Of a stretch of 64,000 bases of DNA, positions 1-9,766 are shown in pieces. The notes beneath the pieces are model-generated. The model had not been told where the DNA came from. It ran no database searches and saw nothing but the letters and a program-made list of their open reading frames with translations. The number at the start of each line of letters is the position of its first letter. Positions within the stretch are counted from its first letter, which is position 1. This stretch comes from Pseudophaeobacter sp965641885 (GTDB lineage Bacteria > Pseudomonadota > Alphaproteobacteria > Rhodobacterales > Rhodobacteraceae), in the NCBI GenBank assembly GCA_965641885.1, contig OZ282574.1, positions 3,472,001 through 3,536,000 of the forward strand, given 5' to 3'. The position numbers and the translations under genes were made by a program.

Positions 1-189
1 CACCAGATCCTGGCCGCAATAGGCTGCAAGGAAGCTCTCTGACTGGGCCAGTTTCACCAAATGATCAAGGTTTATGGTCGCAAGCGCAAAGCCCTCGCCC
101 GTGGAAAAACGCCGTAGAACCTCGTGCTCCAACGCGGCCTGATCCGGCAGGTTCACTGTGATACGCTGGTCTTGAAATTCAAAAAACAA
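1..189 (-). CDS. WecG/TagA/CpsF family glycosyltransferase (5' part, cut by window edge)
   Basis: Reading leftwards from a TTG codon at 189, the frame stays open to the window edge (63 codons). It gives the N-terminal block typical of WecG/TagA/CpsF enzymes, including GEGFALATINLDHLVKL and a following FLAAYCGQDLV. This family transfers a sugar (for example ManNAcA, ManNAc or glucose) from a nucleotide donor to a lipid-linked acceptor on the cytoplasmic membrane face. A GGGG-containing purine stretch about 7 nt upstream supports the TTG start. No ATG in this frame gives a better start. The gene diverges from the Wzy-like gene, which fits an exopolysaccharide locus. Family assignment is fairly sure. 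Donor sugar and full length cannot be judged. Confidence 0.72.
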   Translation of the reverse strand, partial: MFFEFQDQRITVNLPDQAALEHEVLRRFSTGEGFALATINLDHLVKLAQSESFLAAYCGQDLV

Positions 190-458
190 TTGCTTACCCC
201 TGCTGCAAAATCCGGAACGGATGCGGCCTGTCCTGTGCAGTTTAGCGCAATACCCTGCCTCTGGCTGCCGCTCAAGCCTCGCGAACAAGGTTGGTTTCCA
301 TAGCCTTTTGTATCGCCCTGCTCCGCCTTTGGAATATGGGCTACGCGCAAGAACACAGGACAATGGAAAGGGAAATGTTTTAACTTTGAGATGAAATGGT
401 CCGATCCGGGTCATTAAAATCCCATCGACCTGCCGCAATTGGACCCTACCTAACACCC
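190..458. other. Divergent intergenic region between WecG-like and Wzy-like genes
   Basis: This 269-nt gap separates two outward-pointing polysaccharide genes and must hold both promoters unless the Wzy-like gene starts at 396. I see no convincing -35/-10 pair, operator or terminator. A purine-rich stretch lies near 365-373, too far from either candidate start to act as a ribosome binding site. Confidence 0.5.
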
Positions 459-1922
459 ATGCCCAACGCTCTCGCCTATCTGATGTTGTTGATCTGGCCC
501 GTGGTCAGTGTGGTGCTGTTCCGGCGTCTTTCGCCAGAACGGGCGATTCTGTGGTGCATTCTGGCCGGCTATATGCTGTTGCCGCCGGTGGCCGAGTTTG
601 ACCTGCCACTGGTGCCCGACATGGACAAATTCACCATTCCGTCGATCATGGCCTTTATTCTATGCATCGGTCTGCTGCGCAAAAAAGTCCCTCTGTTGCC
701 GCGCCACCCGCTGGCCCGGGTGCTGACCCTGCTGTTTGCCTTTGCCGTTGTGCCCACCGTGATGACAAATGGGGATCCGATAATCTTTGAGGTGCTGGCG
801 GGCTCCGACCCGATTGTGTTCATTGTTGACATGCTGCCGGGGCTCAGATGGCGTGATCTGGGATCGGTTATGATCAATCAGATCATTATTCTGATGCCGT
901 TTCTGCTGGCGCGGCGGTATCTGTCTTCTCCCGAAGCGCAAAAAGAGCTGCTGCTGGCCTTTTGCATTGCCGGCCTTGCCTACTCTATTCCCTCGCTGAT
1001 CGAGATCCGTCTCAGCCCGCAAATCAACATCAAGGTCTATGGTTTTTTTCAGCACAATTTTTCGCAAACCATGCGCCAGGGTGGCTTTCGTCCTATCGTG
1101 TTCATGCCCCACTCGCTGTGGCTGGCCCTGTTCATGTTTTCGGCTGTGCTTGCGACGACAGCTTTGGCGCGGGCCGCGCAGGGACGCGAGCGGATTCGAC
1201 TGGCTATGGCTGCGGCCTATCTCTTTTGGGTCCTGATCCTGTGCAAAAGCTTTGCCTCGCTGGCCTACGGTCTGAGCTTTGTGCCGATGGTGGCGCTGGC
1301 CTCGGCGCGCTGGCAGATCCGGGCGGCGCTGCTCCTGGCAGCCATCGCCATCACCTACCCAATGCTGCGCAACCTTGGCCTGATCCCAACCGAAGCCATC
1401 CTCGCCCAGGCCGAAGCGCTGAGCGCCGAGCGCGCCCAGTCGCTGGGCTACCGGTTCGACAACGAGGCCCTGATGCTGCAACGCGCCGCAGAAAAGCCCT
1501 GGTTTGGCTGGGGAGGCTGGGGGCGCAATCTGGTGCGTAACTCAGAAACCGGCTCCATCATCTCGATCCCTGATGGCCATTGGATTCTGGTCTTTGGCTC
1601 GCTGGGCTGGCTTGGGTATCTGGCTGAGATGGGACTGTTGTGCCTGCCGCTGGCCCTGCTGGGGCGTGAAATCCGGCGGCGTGGCAAAAAAGGGATTTCT
1701 CCCTTTGCCACGCCCATCGCACTGATCCTCGCTGCAACCATGGTGGATATGATGCTGAATGACACATTGGTGCCCATGACCTGGCTCTGTGCCGGCTCAA
1801 TCCTGGGTTATGCGGAGAGATTGCGCTATCCGGGCCTGTTTGAAAAACGACGACCGCTCTTTGAGGGGGCGCAGGCGCTGGTGCCTCAGCCCCCTCCCGC
1901 CCATGCCCGTAGCTTTCTATAA
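459..1922 (+). CDS. Wzy/O-antigen ligase-like polytopic membrane protein
   Basis: The predicted 487-residue protein is built almost entirely of hydrophobic segments separated by short basic loops, as expected for an inner-membrane polysaccharide polymerase or ligase. A long periplasmic-type loop ends in the motif AEKPWFGWGGWGRN (about residues 345-360), resembling the P-x-x-G-x-G loop of O-antigen ligase/polymerase (Wzy_C) proteins. Such enzymes join lipid-linked repeat units on the periplasmic side. The frame is also open from an ATG at 396, but the hydrophobic N-terminus begins only after 459, so 459 is preferred. Its neighbours (WecG-like, Wzx, Wzz, WbaP-like) supply the other parts of a Wzx/Wzy system. 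Polymerase versus ligase cannot be settled from sequence. Confidence 0.65.
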   Translation: MPNALAYLMLLIWPVVSVVLFRRLSPERAILWCILAGYMLLPPVAEFDLPLVPDMDKFTIPSIMAFILCIGLLRKKVPLLPRHPLARVLTLLFAFAVVPTVMTNGDPIIFEVLAGSDPIVFIVDMLPGLRWRDLGSVMINQIIILMPFLLARRYLSSPEAQKELLLAFCIAGLAYSIPSLIEIRLSPQINIKVYGFFQHNFSQTMRQGGFRPIVFMPHSLWLALFMFSAVLATTALARAAQGRERIRLAMAAAYLFWVLILCKSFASLAYGLSFVPMVALASARWQIRAALLLAAIAITYPMLRNLGLIPTEAILAQAEALSAERAQSLGYRFDNEALMLQRAAEKPWFGWGGWGRNLVRNSETGSIISIPDGHWILVFGSLGWLGYLAEMGLLCLPLALLGREIRRRGKKGISPFATPIALILAATMVDMMLNDTLVPMTWLCAGSILGYAERLRYPGLFEKRRPLFEGAQALVPQPPPAHARSFL

Positions 1923-2180
1923 TGCCCTATTATTTTCACGATAACGTGCGATTTGATCACCTGGTCTTCACAGCTTGGCCGCATAGATGAACCAGTGTCT
2001 TCCTGGGGTAAAAGATTCGCAATGGCGACAAAATCGCGGGGCCATCCCCCCTGATTGCCGCCGCTGCACAACAGGTGCCCAACGCACCATCGCCTCCTTT
2101 GGCCTCGCCAATATCCCCCGTCGGCAGGGTGGTATCGGGACCAAGGAGAGTTATGTAACAGTCGCCGAGCTTAGAGGTCT
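1923..2180 (+). promoter_or_regulatory. Leader of the PKS-NRPS operon, with a start-stop mini-ORF
   Basis: The 258-nt gap precedes a seven-gene operon. A short inverted repeat CACG-ATAA-CGTG lies at 1937-1948. A strong ribosome binding site AAGGAGAG (2143-2150) is followed at 2153 by ATG and immediately by TAA (2156-2158), a start-stop codon pair 25 nt before the first possible PKS start. No clear sigma-70 promoter was found. A regulatory role for the start-stop pair is inference. Confidence 0.4.
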
Positions 2181-5100
2181 GTGATTTTCGTGGCAAAGAC
2201 AGCTGATCAATCCGCACCCGCCCCGCAGTATTGCGGGGATATCGCCATCGTTGGTATGTCGGTCAATGTGCCCGGTGCCGACGGAGTTGACGCCTATTGG
2301 CACAACCTGCGCGCAGGCATTGAATCGATCTGCCCTCTGGCAAAAGAAGACCTGCTGGCCGCCGGTGTCTCTGAGACTACATTGGCCGATCCTAACTACG
2401 TACCGCATGCGGCCCTGCTCGACGGTTTTGCGGATTTTGATGCTGAGTTCTTTGGCTTTAGCCCCAAAGAGGCCGCCATCCTCGACCCGCAGCACCGTAA
2501 ATTTCTTGAGGTGGCCTGGGGGGCCATGGAAAACGCCGCCCACCCACCAGAAAGCCTGAAAGAGCCGATTGGCGTCTATGCAGGCTGCGGCATGGGCAGC
2601 TATTTCTACTTCAACATCTGCTCGAACCCCGCACTGGTGGACGAAGTCGGCATGTTCCTGCTGCGCCATACCGGCAATGACAAAGACTTCCTCACCACCC
2701 GCGTCAGCCATGTCTTTGATCTCAAAGGGCCCTCGGTCAATATCCAGACAGCGTGCTCGACCTCGCTGGTGGCAGTGCACTACGCCTGCAAAGCCCTGCG
2801 CGAGGGCGAATGCGGCATGGCGCTGGCGGGCGGCGTCACCATCGATATGCCGCAGGGGCGTGGCTATCTGTATAAAGAAAACGAAATCCTGTCGCCGGAT
2901 GGCCATTGCCACGCCTTTGATCACCGCGCCAAAGGCACTGTCTTTGGCTCTGGCGCCGGGGCCGTCGCCCTGCGCCGCCTTGAGGACGCCCAGGCCGATG
3001 GTGACCATATCTGGGCCGTGATCAAATCCACCGCAATCAACAACGATGGCGCCGACAAGGCCGGCTATCTGGCGCCCTCGGTTGGCGGACAGGCCGGCGC
3101 GATCCGGCAAGCGCTTGATGCGGCGGATATTTCGGCAGCAACCATCGACTATGTCGAATGCCACGGCACCGGCACCTATCTTGGCGACCCGATCGAGGTC
3201 ACAGCCCTCACCGAGGCCTTTCGCGACAGCACCGATGAGACGGGCTATTGCCGTATCGGTTCGGTCAAAACCAATATTGGCCACCTTGACACCGCAGCCG
3301 GCATTGCCGGGCTGGTAAAGACCTCTCTGGGCCTGAAACATCGCGAGATCCCGCCCTCGCTGGGCTATGAGGCGCCAAATCCGGCGATTGATTTTGACGG
3401 ATCACCCTTTAGGGTGAATGCCGCCCTCACGCCCTGGGCATCGCATCAGGGACCGCGCCGGGCCGGCATCAACGCGCTTGGGGTTGGCGGCACCAATGCC
3501 CATGCCATTCTTGAAGAGGCCCCCGCACGTGCCCCTTCCGAGGAAAGCGATTTCCCCTTTCACGTGCTGTGCCTGTCGGGTCAGTCCAAATCGGCGCTCA
3601 ACGCCAACAGCGCCGCCCTTGCCAGCTATCTTGAGGCCAACCCCGATGTGGATCTGGCGGATGTGGCCTATACCCTGAAACAGGGGCGGCGCGGCTTTGC
3701 CAAACGCCGGGTGCTGGTGGCAGAAACCGCGCCCCAAGCTGCCGCTTTGCTGCGCGACAATGATCCACGCCAGGTCTTTAGCCATGACCGTCTGGGCGAT
3801 ACCCCCGAGGTGGTGTTTTCCTTCCCCGGCGGTGGGGCGCAATATGCCGGCATGGCGCGCGACCTCTACGAGACCGAGCCCGCCTTTGCCGACTGGATGG
3901 ACCGGGGGCTGGATCACCTGCAGGCGCAGCTCGACTATGACATTCGCGCGCTCTGGCTGCCGGAAGAGGGCGATGAGCAGGCCGCAAATGCCCAGCTGCA
4001 AAAGCCTTCGGTGCAACTGCCACTGATCATGATTTTGGAATACGCGCTGGCACAGCTCTGGATCAGCTGGGGGGTGCGCCCCGCGGCCCTGGTGGGCCAC
4101 TCGATGGGCGAAAACACCGCCGCTTGTCTGGCTGGGGTGATGTCTTTTGAGGACTGCATTGACCTTGTGCTGCTGCGGGGCCGTCTGTTTGATACGGTGC
4201 CTGCCGGTGGCATGCTGTCGATTGCCCTGCCGCTGGAGGAGGTCAAAGCGCTGATCAGCGCCGATCTCGACATTGCCAGCGTCAACGCCCCCAGCCTGAC
4301 CGCAGTCTCCGGCCCGCAGGCCGCACTGGACGCGCTGGCCGTGCAGCTCACGGTGCAAGAGGTTGATTTCCAGCGCATCCAGATCGACATCGCGGCGCAT
4401 TCCCGGATGCTGGACGGTATCCTGCAAGACTACGGCGACTTTTTGCGAGGGCTCAGCCTTGCGGCGCCACAGATCCCGGTGATCTCAAACCGCACGGGTC
4501 AGCCATTAACAGCCGCGCAGGCCACAGACCCCGACTACTGGGTCGGTCAGCTGCGCAATACCGTGCTCTTTTCCAGCTGCATCGAAACCCTCGCCGCCAC
4601 ACCGGGGCGGGTGTTTCTTGAGGTTGGCCCCGGCAAAGCCCTCAGCGCGCTTACCCAGATGTCCGCTGCCGTAGAGCCCGCCCAGGTGCTCAGTGCGCTG
4701 CGCCACCCGGATCAGCAGATCCCGGATGATGCCTATTTCTTTGGCATCATTGGCCGCCTCTGGGCCTGCGGCGTTGAAGCCGACTGGGACCAGATCTGGG
4801 GCGAGGCAAAACGCCATCGCCTGCCACTGCCCGGCTACGCCTTCCAAAGGAGCCGCTATTTCATCGCGCCGGGCACGCAACAGCATCCAGAAGACGTAGC
4901 CTTGCCCCGGCGCCATGACGAGATCGCGGACTGGGGCTACCGCCCCGCCTGGCGGCAACGGCTGGCCGACTGCGCTGTGGATATGGAGACAGAGCTGGGT
5001 GAGGCCCCACAAACCTGGCTGCTCTTTGCAGATGATTGTGGTCATGCAGCCACCGCTGCCACGCAGCTGCGCGCAGCTGGCCATCGCGTCAGCCTGGTGC

Positions 5101-8100
5101 ACCCTGGCGACACCTATGCCAAACTGGACGAGGACAGCTATATTCTGGCGCCTGAGCAGGGGCGCTTTGGCTATGGCGCGCTGCTGGCAGATCTGGCCGA
5201 GGCCGCAGCGCTGCCGACCCGCATTGCCCATTTCTGGCTGGTCACAGGGACCGAAACATTCCGTCCCGGCTCCTCCTTCTTTGATCGCAATCTGGAGATG
5301 GGGTTCTCATCTCTCACCGCACTGGCACAAGAGCTGGGAGCGCTTGAGGTGGCAGAGCCTGTGCATCTGAGCGTCTTTACCACCGGCGCTGCACAGGTGA
5401 GATCCGAAGCCCTGACCTACCCGGAAAAATCCATGATTGCCGGACCTTGCGGAGTGATTCCGCGTGAGTTCCCCATGCTGACCTGCGCCACTGTTGATAT
5501 CGAACTACCGCAGGCGCCCAGCTTTCTGGCATCCCTGCGAGGTGCCGAGGCCCCGGAAATCACCGCGCGCCTGCTGCAAGAGATGCTGGCCGAGCCTGGC
5601 AATACAATCGCCGCCTGGCGGGGAGACATGCGTTTCGAAAAGAGCTGGCGCAGTCTGGCATTGCCCGAGGCAAGCCATGAAGCCACTTCTACGGCCAGCA
5701 CTGGCGCCAAACCTGATCTTGTCGGATTCAAACACGGCGGCACCTATCTGATCACCGGCGGCTATGGCGGTATCGGGTTGAGCACAGCGGCGCATTTGAT
5801 GCAGCATTTCAATGCCAATGTGGTGCTGCTGTCGCGCGAGGGCCTGCCCGCGCACGACAGCTGGGAGCGCTATGTCGCCAGCCACAGTCCCGCCAACCGC
5901 ACCGCCCAGCGCATCCGCGCCGTGCAGGCACTTGAGGCGCTGGGATGCGGAAAAATCCTGCCACTGGCCGCCGATGTCTGCAACAGCGCCGAGATGCGCG
6001 CCGCGGTGGATCAGGCCGAAACCGCGTTCGGGGCTCTCAATGGTGTGATCCATGGCGCTGGCGTGATTGAGGACGGGCCAATCCTGGCAAAAACAGAAGC
6101 GCAGATTGCCCGGGTTCTCGCCCCCAAAGTCACCGGCTTGCGGGTGCTAGACGCGCTGTTCCCGGATGGCACACTAGAGCTCATGCTGCTGTTCTCATCT
6201 TCCTCGACTGTCACCCGGCCCGCCGGACAGATCGACTATGTCGCAGCCAATGAATACCTCAACGCCTATGCGGCGCATCGGCAGGGCGGCAAGACCCACG
6301 TTGTGGCAATAGACTGGGGGATCTGGGCCGATACTGGCATGGCGGCCGAAGCGATGGCCGCGCGCCAGGGCGGCACCGCCCCCTCGGCGCGCCAGACCTG
6401 CGCCCAGCCCCTGCTGGACGAGACCGGCTTTGATGGATTTGGCAATCCAATCTTTCTCAGCCAGCTTGAGGCCAAAAAGAGCTGGCTGCTTGATGAGCAC
6501 CGCACCAAAGCTGGTACAGCACTGGTGCCCGGCACTGGCTATATCGAATGGATCGCCGAAGCCCTGGCAGCCCTGGATCTAGCGGCCCCCTTTGAGATCA
6601 GTGATCTGTATTTCCTGCGGCCTCTGGTGGTCGACGAGACCGCCCCGCGCCAGATGGTATTGCGCTTAGAGGCCCAGGAAGCGGGCTATGATATAGCCCT
6701 ACACAGCGCCCTCAGTGCGGGCGGCTATGCGCTCAACAGTGAGGCCAGGGTTACCCTGCTGCCCACGGCACAGGCGCCACAACCCATTGATCTGAAGACA
6801 ATTTACAGCCGCTGCCCCGAGGTCAAGACAGCCAGTGCCGCAGCCCCTCTGCGCTCACCACAAGAAGCGCATCTGAATTTTGGCCCCCGCTGGCGTGTCC
6901 TGCAGCAGATGGCATTGGGCACCGGCGAAGGGCTGGCCCGCCTGGAGCTGCCACAGGCCGCGGCGCAGGATCACTGCCAGCTGCATCCCGGACTGATGGA
7001 TCTGGCCACCGGTTGGGCGATCTCGCTGGTCCCCGGCTATGATGACGCAGCCCTCTGGGTACCGCTGGCCTACCGCAGCATTCGCATCTTTGCGCCTTTG
7101 GCCCCGGAAATTTACAGCCATATGCGGCTTGCAGACGGCGCCACCGCCCAAAGCGCCAGTTTTGACGTGACCCTCACCGATGCCACTGGCGCGGTTCTGG
7201 TCGAGATCACAGGCTTTCAGATGACACGACTTGACGCCGGGTTTGACGCCTCCCCGGCACAGGACAGTGCCGATGCGACCGCGCAGGCGCTGGGTCTGGT
7301 GGCAGGGGCCACACCCCAGCCCCTCTCCGAGGAGGAACGCCGCTTCCAGCGCAATCTTGCCAATGGCATCCGCGCCGATGAGGGCCCCGTAGCACTGAGC
7401 CGCGCGCTGGCGACAGGGCGCTCGCAGATGGTGGTCTCGTCGCTGGATCTGCCTGCGCTGATCACCCAAGCGGATCAGATCAGCACCGCCACCAGCTCCG
7501 CGGACAGTTCCGCCGACGGTCAAAGTTTTGAGCGGCCTGATCTGGACACCGCCTATCTCGCGCCGTCGAACGCCGTTGAAGAACATCTCGCCGGGTTGTT
7601 CCAGAACCTGCTTGGCGTGTCTCAAGTCGGCGTGGCGGACAGTTTCTTTGATCTGGGTGGCCACTCACTGATTGCGGTGCGCCTCTTTGCCCAGATCAAA
7701 CGCCAGTTCGAGGTCGACCTGCCGCTATCAATCCTGTTCGAGGCCCCCAGCGTTGCCAAACTTGCGGTACTGGTCCTGCAACAGGGCGGTCCCGGACTGG
7801 ATCAGGGCGACCCACAGGGCACCGGCGAGAGCTCTGACTCTCCCAGCCCTGCCACCTATACCCATCTGGTGCAGCTGCATCCCGGCCCTAGTGGCGGCGC
7901 TACCCCCGTCTTTCTGGTGGCCGGCATGTTTGGCAATGTGCTGAACCTGCGTCATCTGGCGCAAGAGCTGGGCGGCGACCGCCCGGTTTACGGCCTGCAG
8001 GCGCGCGGCCTGATGGGCAGTGACGCACCACACAGCGACATCGCACAGGCCGCCGCAGACTATCTTGCCGAGGTGAAACAGATCCAGCCCACAGGGCCCT

Positions 8101-8747
8101 ATCTCTTTGGGGGCTTCTCCGGCGGTGGCATCACCGCCTATGAGATGGCGCAGCAGGTACAGGTGCTGGGCGACACAACTGCGGCGCTGATCCTGCTCGA
8201 CACGCCTTTGCCGGTGCGCCCCGGCCTTAGGCCTGTGGACAAGGCGCTGATAAAGCTGCAAGAGCTGCGCAAAAAGGGCGCGGGCTACCTATTGGAATGG
8301 GGCAAGGCCCGCATCCTGTGGGAAATCAGCAAGCGGCGCCAGCCTGCGGCCCTATCAAACCAGACCCCAACGTTTAACAACCGCGAGATCGAGATGGGGT
8401 TCCGCCACGCGGTCGAAACCTATGCGCTACAGCCCTGGAGCGGGTCGCTGACGCTGTTGCGCCCACCGCTGGATCGGCACTGGAAGGTCTCGCGCGGCAA
8501 CTGGGTAAGCCATGAGCGCGAATATGTTTTTGACGACAACGACTGGACTCGCTGGGCCCCCGGCCTTGAGGTGGTCGAGGTGCCGGGCAATCATGACAGC
8601 ATGGTTTTGGTGCCAAATGTGAGCACTCTGGCGGTGGCTGTGAAAACCCGGCTAGATCAGGGGATTGCCTCTGTTGATGCGGCCACACAGGACGCGCTGT
8701 CGCCGCCCTCCCACGGGGCATCCTCCTTCTCGCAGGCAGCGGAGTAG
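2181..8747 (+). CDS. Type I polyketide synthase, KS-AT-psiKR-KR-DH-ACP-TE
   Basis: A 2188-residue single-module PKS that extends an acyl chain by one unit, reduces and dehydrates it and releases it. KS (about 20-450) has active-site Cys192 in TACSTS, His328 in HGTGT and His368 in NIGH. AT (about 545-840) has Ser641 in GHSMGE and His740 in AAHS; the extender specificity motif is ambiguous. A structural pseudo-KR region (about 920-1150) precedes a KR (about 1188-1385) with GGYGGIG at 1193 and Tyr1353. The DH double hotdog (about 1430-1700) has His1440 and Asp1607. ACP has Ser1829 in GGHSL. TE has Ser1980 in GFSGGG and His2138. Starts are GTG at 2181 or 2190; AGAGG at 2173-2177 is 3 or 12 nt away, so neither is ideal. 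It is the first gene of the operon. The gap to the downstream GT2 is 8 nt. Confidence 0.93.
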   Translation: MIFVAKTADQSAPAPQYCGDIAIVGMSVNVPGADGVDAYWHNLRAGIESICPLAKEDLLAAGVSETTLADPNYVPHAALLDGFADFDAEFFGFSPKEAAILDPQHRKFLEVAWGAMENAAHPPESLKEPIGVYAGCGMGSYFYFNICSNPALVDEVGMFLLRHTGNDKDFLTTRVSHVFDLKGPSVNIQTACSTSLVAVHYACKALREGECGMALAGGVTIDMPQGRGYLYKENEILSPDGHCHAFDHRAKGTVFGSGAGAVALRRLEDAQADGDHIWAVIKSTAINNDGADKAGYLAPSVGGQAGAIRQALDAADISAATIDYVECHGTGTYLGDPIEVTALTEAFRDSTDETGYCRIGSVKTNIGHLDTAAGIAGLVKTSLGLKHREIPPSLGYEAPNPAIDFDGSPFRVNAALTPWASHQGPRRAGINALGVGGTNAHAILEEAPARAPSEESDFPFHVLCLSGQSKSALNANSAALASYLEANPDVDLADVAYTLKQGRRGFAKRRVLVAETAPQAAALLRDNDPRQVFSHDRLGDTPEVVFSFPGGGAQYAGMARDLYETEPAFADWMDRGLDHLQAQLDYDIRALWLPEEGDEQAANAQLQKPSVQLPLIMILEYALAQLWISWGVRPAALVGHSMGENTAACLAGVMSFEDCIDLVLLRGRLFDTVPAGGMLSIALPLEEVKALISADLDIASVNAPSLTAVSGPQAALDALAVQLTVQEVDFQRIQIDIAAHSRMLDGILQDYGDFLRGLSLAAPQIPVISNRTGQPLTAAQATDPDYWVGQLRNTVLFSSCIETLAATPGRVFLEVGPGKALSALTQMSAAVEPAQVLSALRHPDQQIPDDAYFFGIIGRLWACGVEADWDQIWGEAKRHRLPLPGYAFQRSRYFIAPGTQQHPEDVALPRRHDEIADWGYRPAWRQRLADCAVDMETELGEAPQTWLLFADDCGHAATAATQLRAAGHRVSLVHPGDTYAKLDEDSYILAPEQGRFGYGALLADLAEAAALPTRIAHFWLVTGTETFRPGSSFFDRNLEMGFSSLTALAQELGALEVAEPVHLSVFTTGAAQVRSEALTYPEKSMIAGPCGVIPREFPMLTCATVDIELPQAPSFLASLRGAEAPEITARLLQEMLAEPGNTIAAWRGDMRFEKSWRSLALPEASHEATSTASTGAKPDLVGFKHGGTYLITGGYGGIGLSTAAHLMQHFNANVVLLSREGLPAHDSWERYVASHSPANRTAQRIRAVQALEALGCGKILPLAADVCNSAEMRAAVDQAETAFGALNGVIHGAGVIEDGPILAKTEAQIARVLAPKVTGLRVLDALFPDGTLELMLLFSSSSTVTRPAGQIDYVAANEYLNAYAAHRQGGKTHVVAIDWGIWADTGMAAEAMAARQGGTAPSARQTCAQPLLDETGFDGFGNPIFLSQLEAKKSWLLDEHRTKAGTALVPGTGYIEWIAEALAALDLAAPFEISDLYFLRPLVVDETAPRQMVLRLEAQEAGYDIALHSALSAGGYALNSEARVTLLPTAQAPQPIDLKTIYSRCPEVKTASAAAPLRSPQEAHLNFGPRWRVLQQMALGTGEGLARLELPQAAAQDHCQLHPGLMDLATGWAISLVPGYDDAALWVPLAYRSIRIFAPLAPEIYSHMRLADGATAQSASFDVTLTDATGAVLVEITGFQMTRLDAGFDASPAQDSADATAQALGLVAGATPQPLSEEERRFQRNLANGIRADEGPVALSRALATGRSQMVVSSLDLPALITQADQISTATSSADSSADGQSFERPDLDTAYLAPSNAVEEHLAGLFQNLLGVSQVGVADSFFDLGGHSLIAVRLFAQIKRQFEVDLPLSILFEAPSVAKLAVLVLQQGGPGLDQGDPQGTGESSDSPSPATYTHLVQLHPGPSGGATPVFLVAGMFGNVLNLRHLAQELGGDRPVYGLQARGLMGSDAPHSDIAQAAADYLAEVKQIQPTGPYLFGGFSGGGITAYEMAQQVQVLGDTTAALILLDTPLPVRPGLRPVDKALIKLQELRKKGAGYLLEWGKARILWEISKRRQPAALSNQTPTFNNREIEMGFRHAVETYALQPWSGSLTLLRPPLDRHWKVSRGNWVSHEREYVFDDNDWTRWAPGLEVVEVPGNHDSMVLVPNVSTLAVAVKTRLDQGIASVDAATQDALSPPSHGASSFSQAAE

Positions 8748-8755
8748 CCTTCACC

Positions 8756-9766
8756 ATGACCGGTAGTATCCTCACAATTATCCTGAATTACCGCACGCCC
8801 GAGATGACGCTGCAGGCGGCCGAGGCGGCCCTGGCTGAGATGGAAGATCTTCCCGGTGAAGTGCTGGTGATCGACAATGGCTCAGAAGATGGCTCCTGGG
8901 AGGCGTTGCAGGCGGGGATGGCGATACGCGGCTGGCAAGACAGCGGCAAAATCAGGCTGATGCGCTCTATGGTCAATGGCGGATTTGGCGCGGGCATGAA
9001 TATCGGCTTCGCCGCCGGGCTGTCGGATGGATCCGCGCCAGACTATTACTACCTGCTGAATTCAGACGCCTTTGTACAGGGCCAGACCATTCGCACCCTG
9101 CGCGACTTTCTTGCCACCCATCCCAAGGCCGGGCTGGCGGGCTCATATGTTCAGGGCACAGATGGCACACCGCACCGCACCGCCTTTCGCTTTCCGTCGA
9201 TTGCCGGCGAGTTTGAGATGGGCGCGCGCACCGGGATTTTCACCCGGCTGCTGGCGCCCTGGGTGGTTGCGATGGAGATCCCAAAGACCGCGACCCGGGT
9301 GGACTGGACAGCGGGCGCCAGCCTGATGATCCGCCGCGCGGTCATTGAACAGACCGGCGGCTTTGACGAGACATTCTTTTTGTATTTTGAAGAAACAGAT
9401 CTGTGCCGCCGGGCCGCGCGCGCCGGATGGCAGACGCATTATGTGCCGGACAGTCAGGTGAGCCATGTGGGCTCTGCCTCAACCGGGATGCAGCAGTGGG
9501 CCCGCACCCCCGCCTATTGGTTTCAGTCCCGCCAGCACTATTTCACCACGTCTCATGGCAGGCTCTATGCTGCGCTGGCGACGCTGGCGCGCATTGCAGG
9601 CAGCGGCATTTACGAACTGCGTCGGCTGGTGCAGGGCAAACCGCAGGCCGACCCCAGTCGTTTTCTGAGCGACCTCATCACATATGCGTTGCGTCCCGTC
9701 ACCCGCACACCTGCCGCCAAGAGTGAAACGCGCCTTCACGTCCCGGTTTCGGAGGACCTCAAATGA
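8756..9766 (+). CDS. Family 2 glycosyltransferase between the PKS and NRPS genes
   Basis: A 336-residue GT-A fold enzyme. The N-terminus shows the nucleotide-sugar-binding start ILTIILNYRTP followed by VIDNGSEDGS. An NGGFGAGMNIG segment and YYYLLNSDA (DxD-like position) follow, and FLYFEETDLCRRA near residues 203-215 matches the acceptor/base region of rhamnosyltransferase-like GT2 proteins. It has no signal peptide, so it probably acts at the cytoplasmic membrane face. It starts 8 nt after the PKS stop and its stop overlaps the NRPS start (ATGA), so it is translationally coupled to both megasynthase genes. Acceptor may be the growing polysaccharide or the PKS-NRPS product; sequence does not say which. 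Confidence 0.87.
   Translation: MTGSILTIILNYRTPEMTLQAAEAALAEMEDLPGEVLVIDNGSEDGSWEALQAGMAIRGWQDSGKIRLMRSMVNGGFGAGMNIGFAAGLSDGSAPDYYYLLNSDAFVQGQTIRTLRDFLATHPKAGLAGSYVQGTDGTPHRTAFRFPSIAGEFEMGARTGIFTRLLAPWVVAMEIPKTATRVDWTAGASLMIRRAVIEQTGGFDETFFLYFEETDLCRRAARAGWQTHYVPDSQVSHVGSASTGMQQWARTPAYWFQSRQHYFTTSHGRLYAALATLARIAGSGIYELRRLVQGKPQADPSRFLSDLITYALRPVTRTPAAKSETRLHVPVSEDLK

Noticed and set aside
2151..3341. 396-codon open frame on the minus strand opposite the KS domain
   Set aside because: The plus strand shows intact KS motifs here. The antisense frame has no recognisable domain and reflects GC-rich codon bias.
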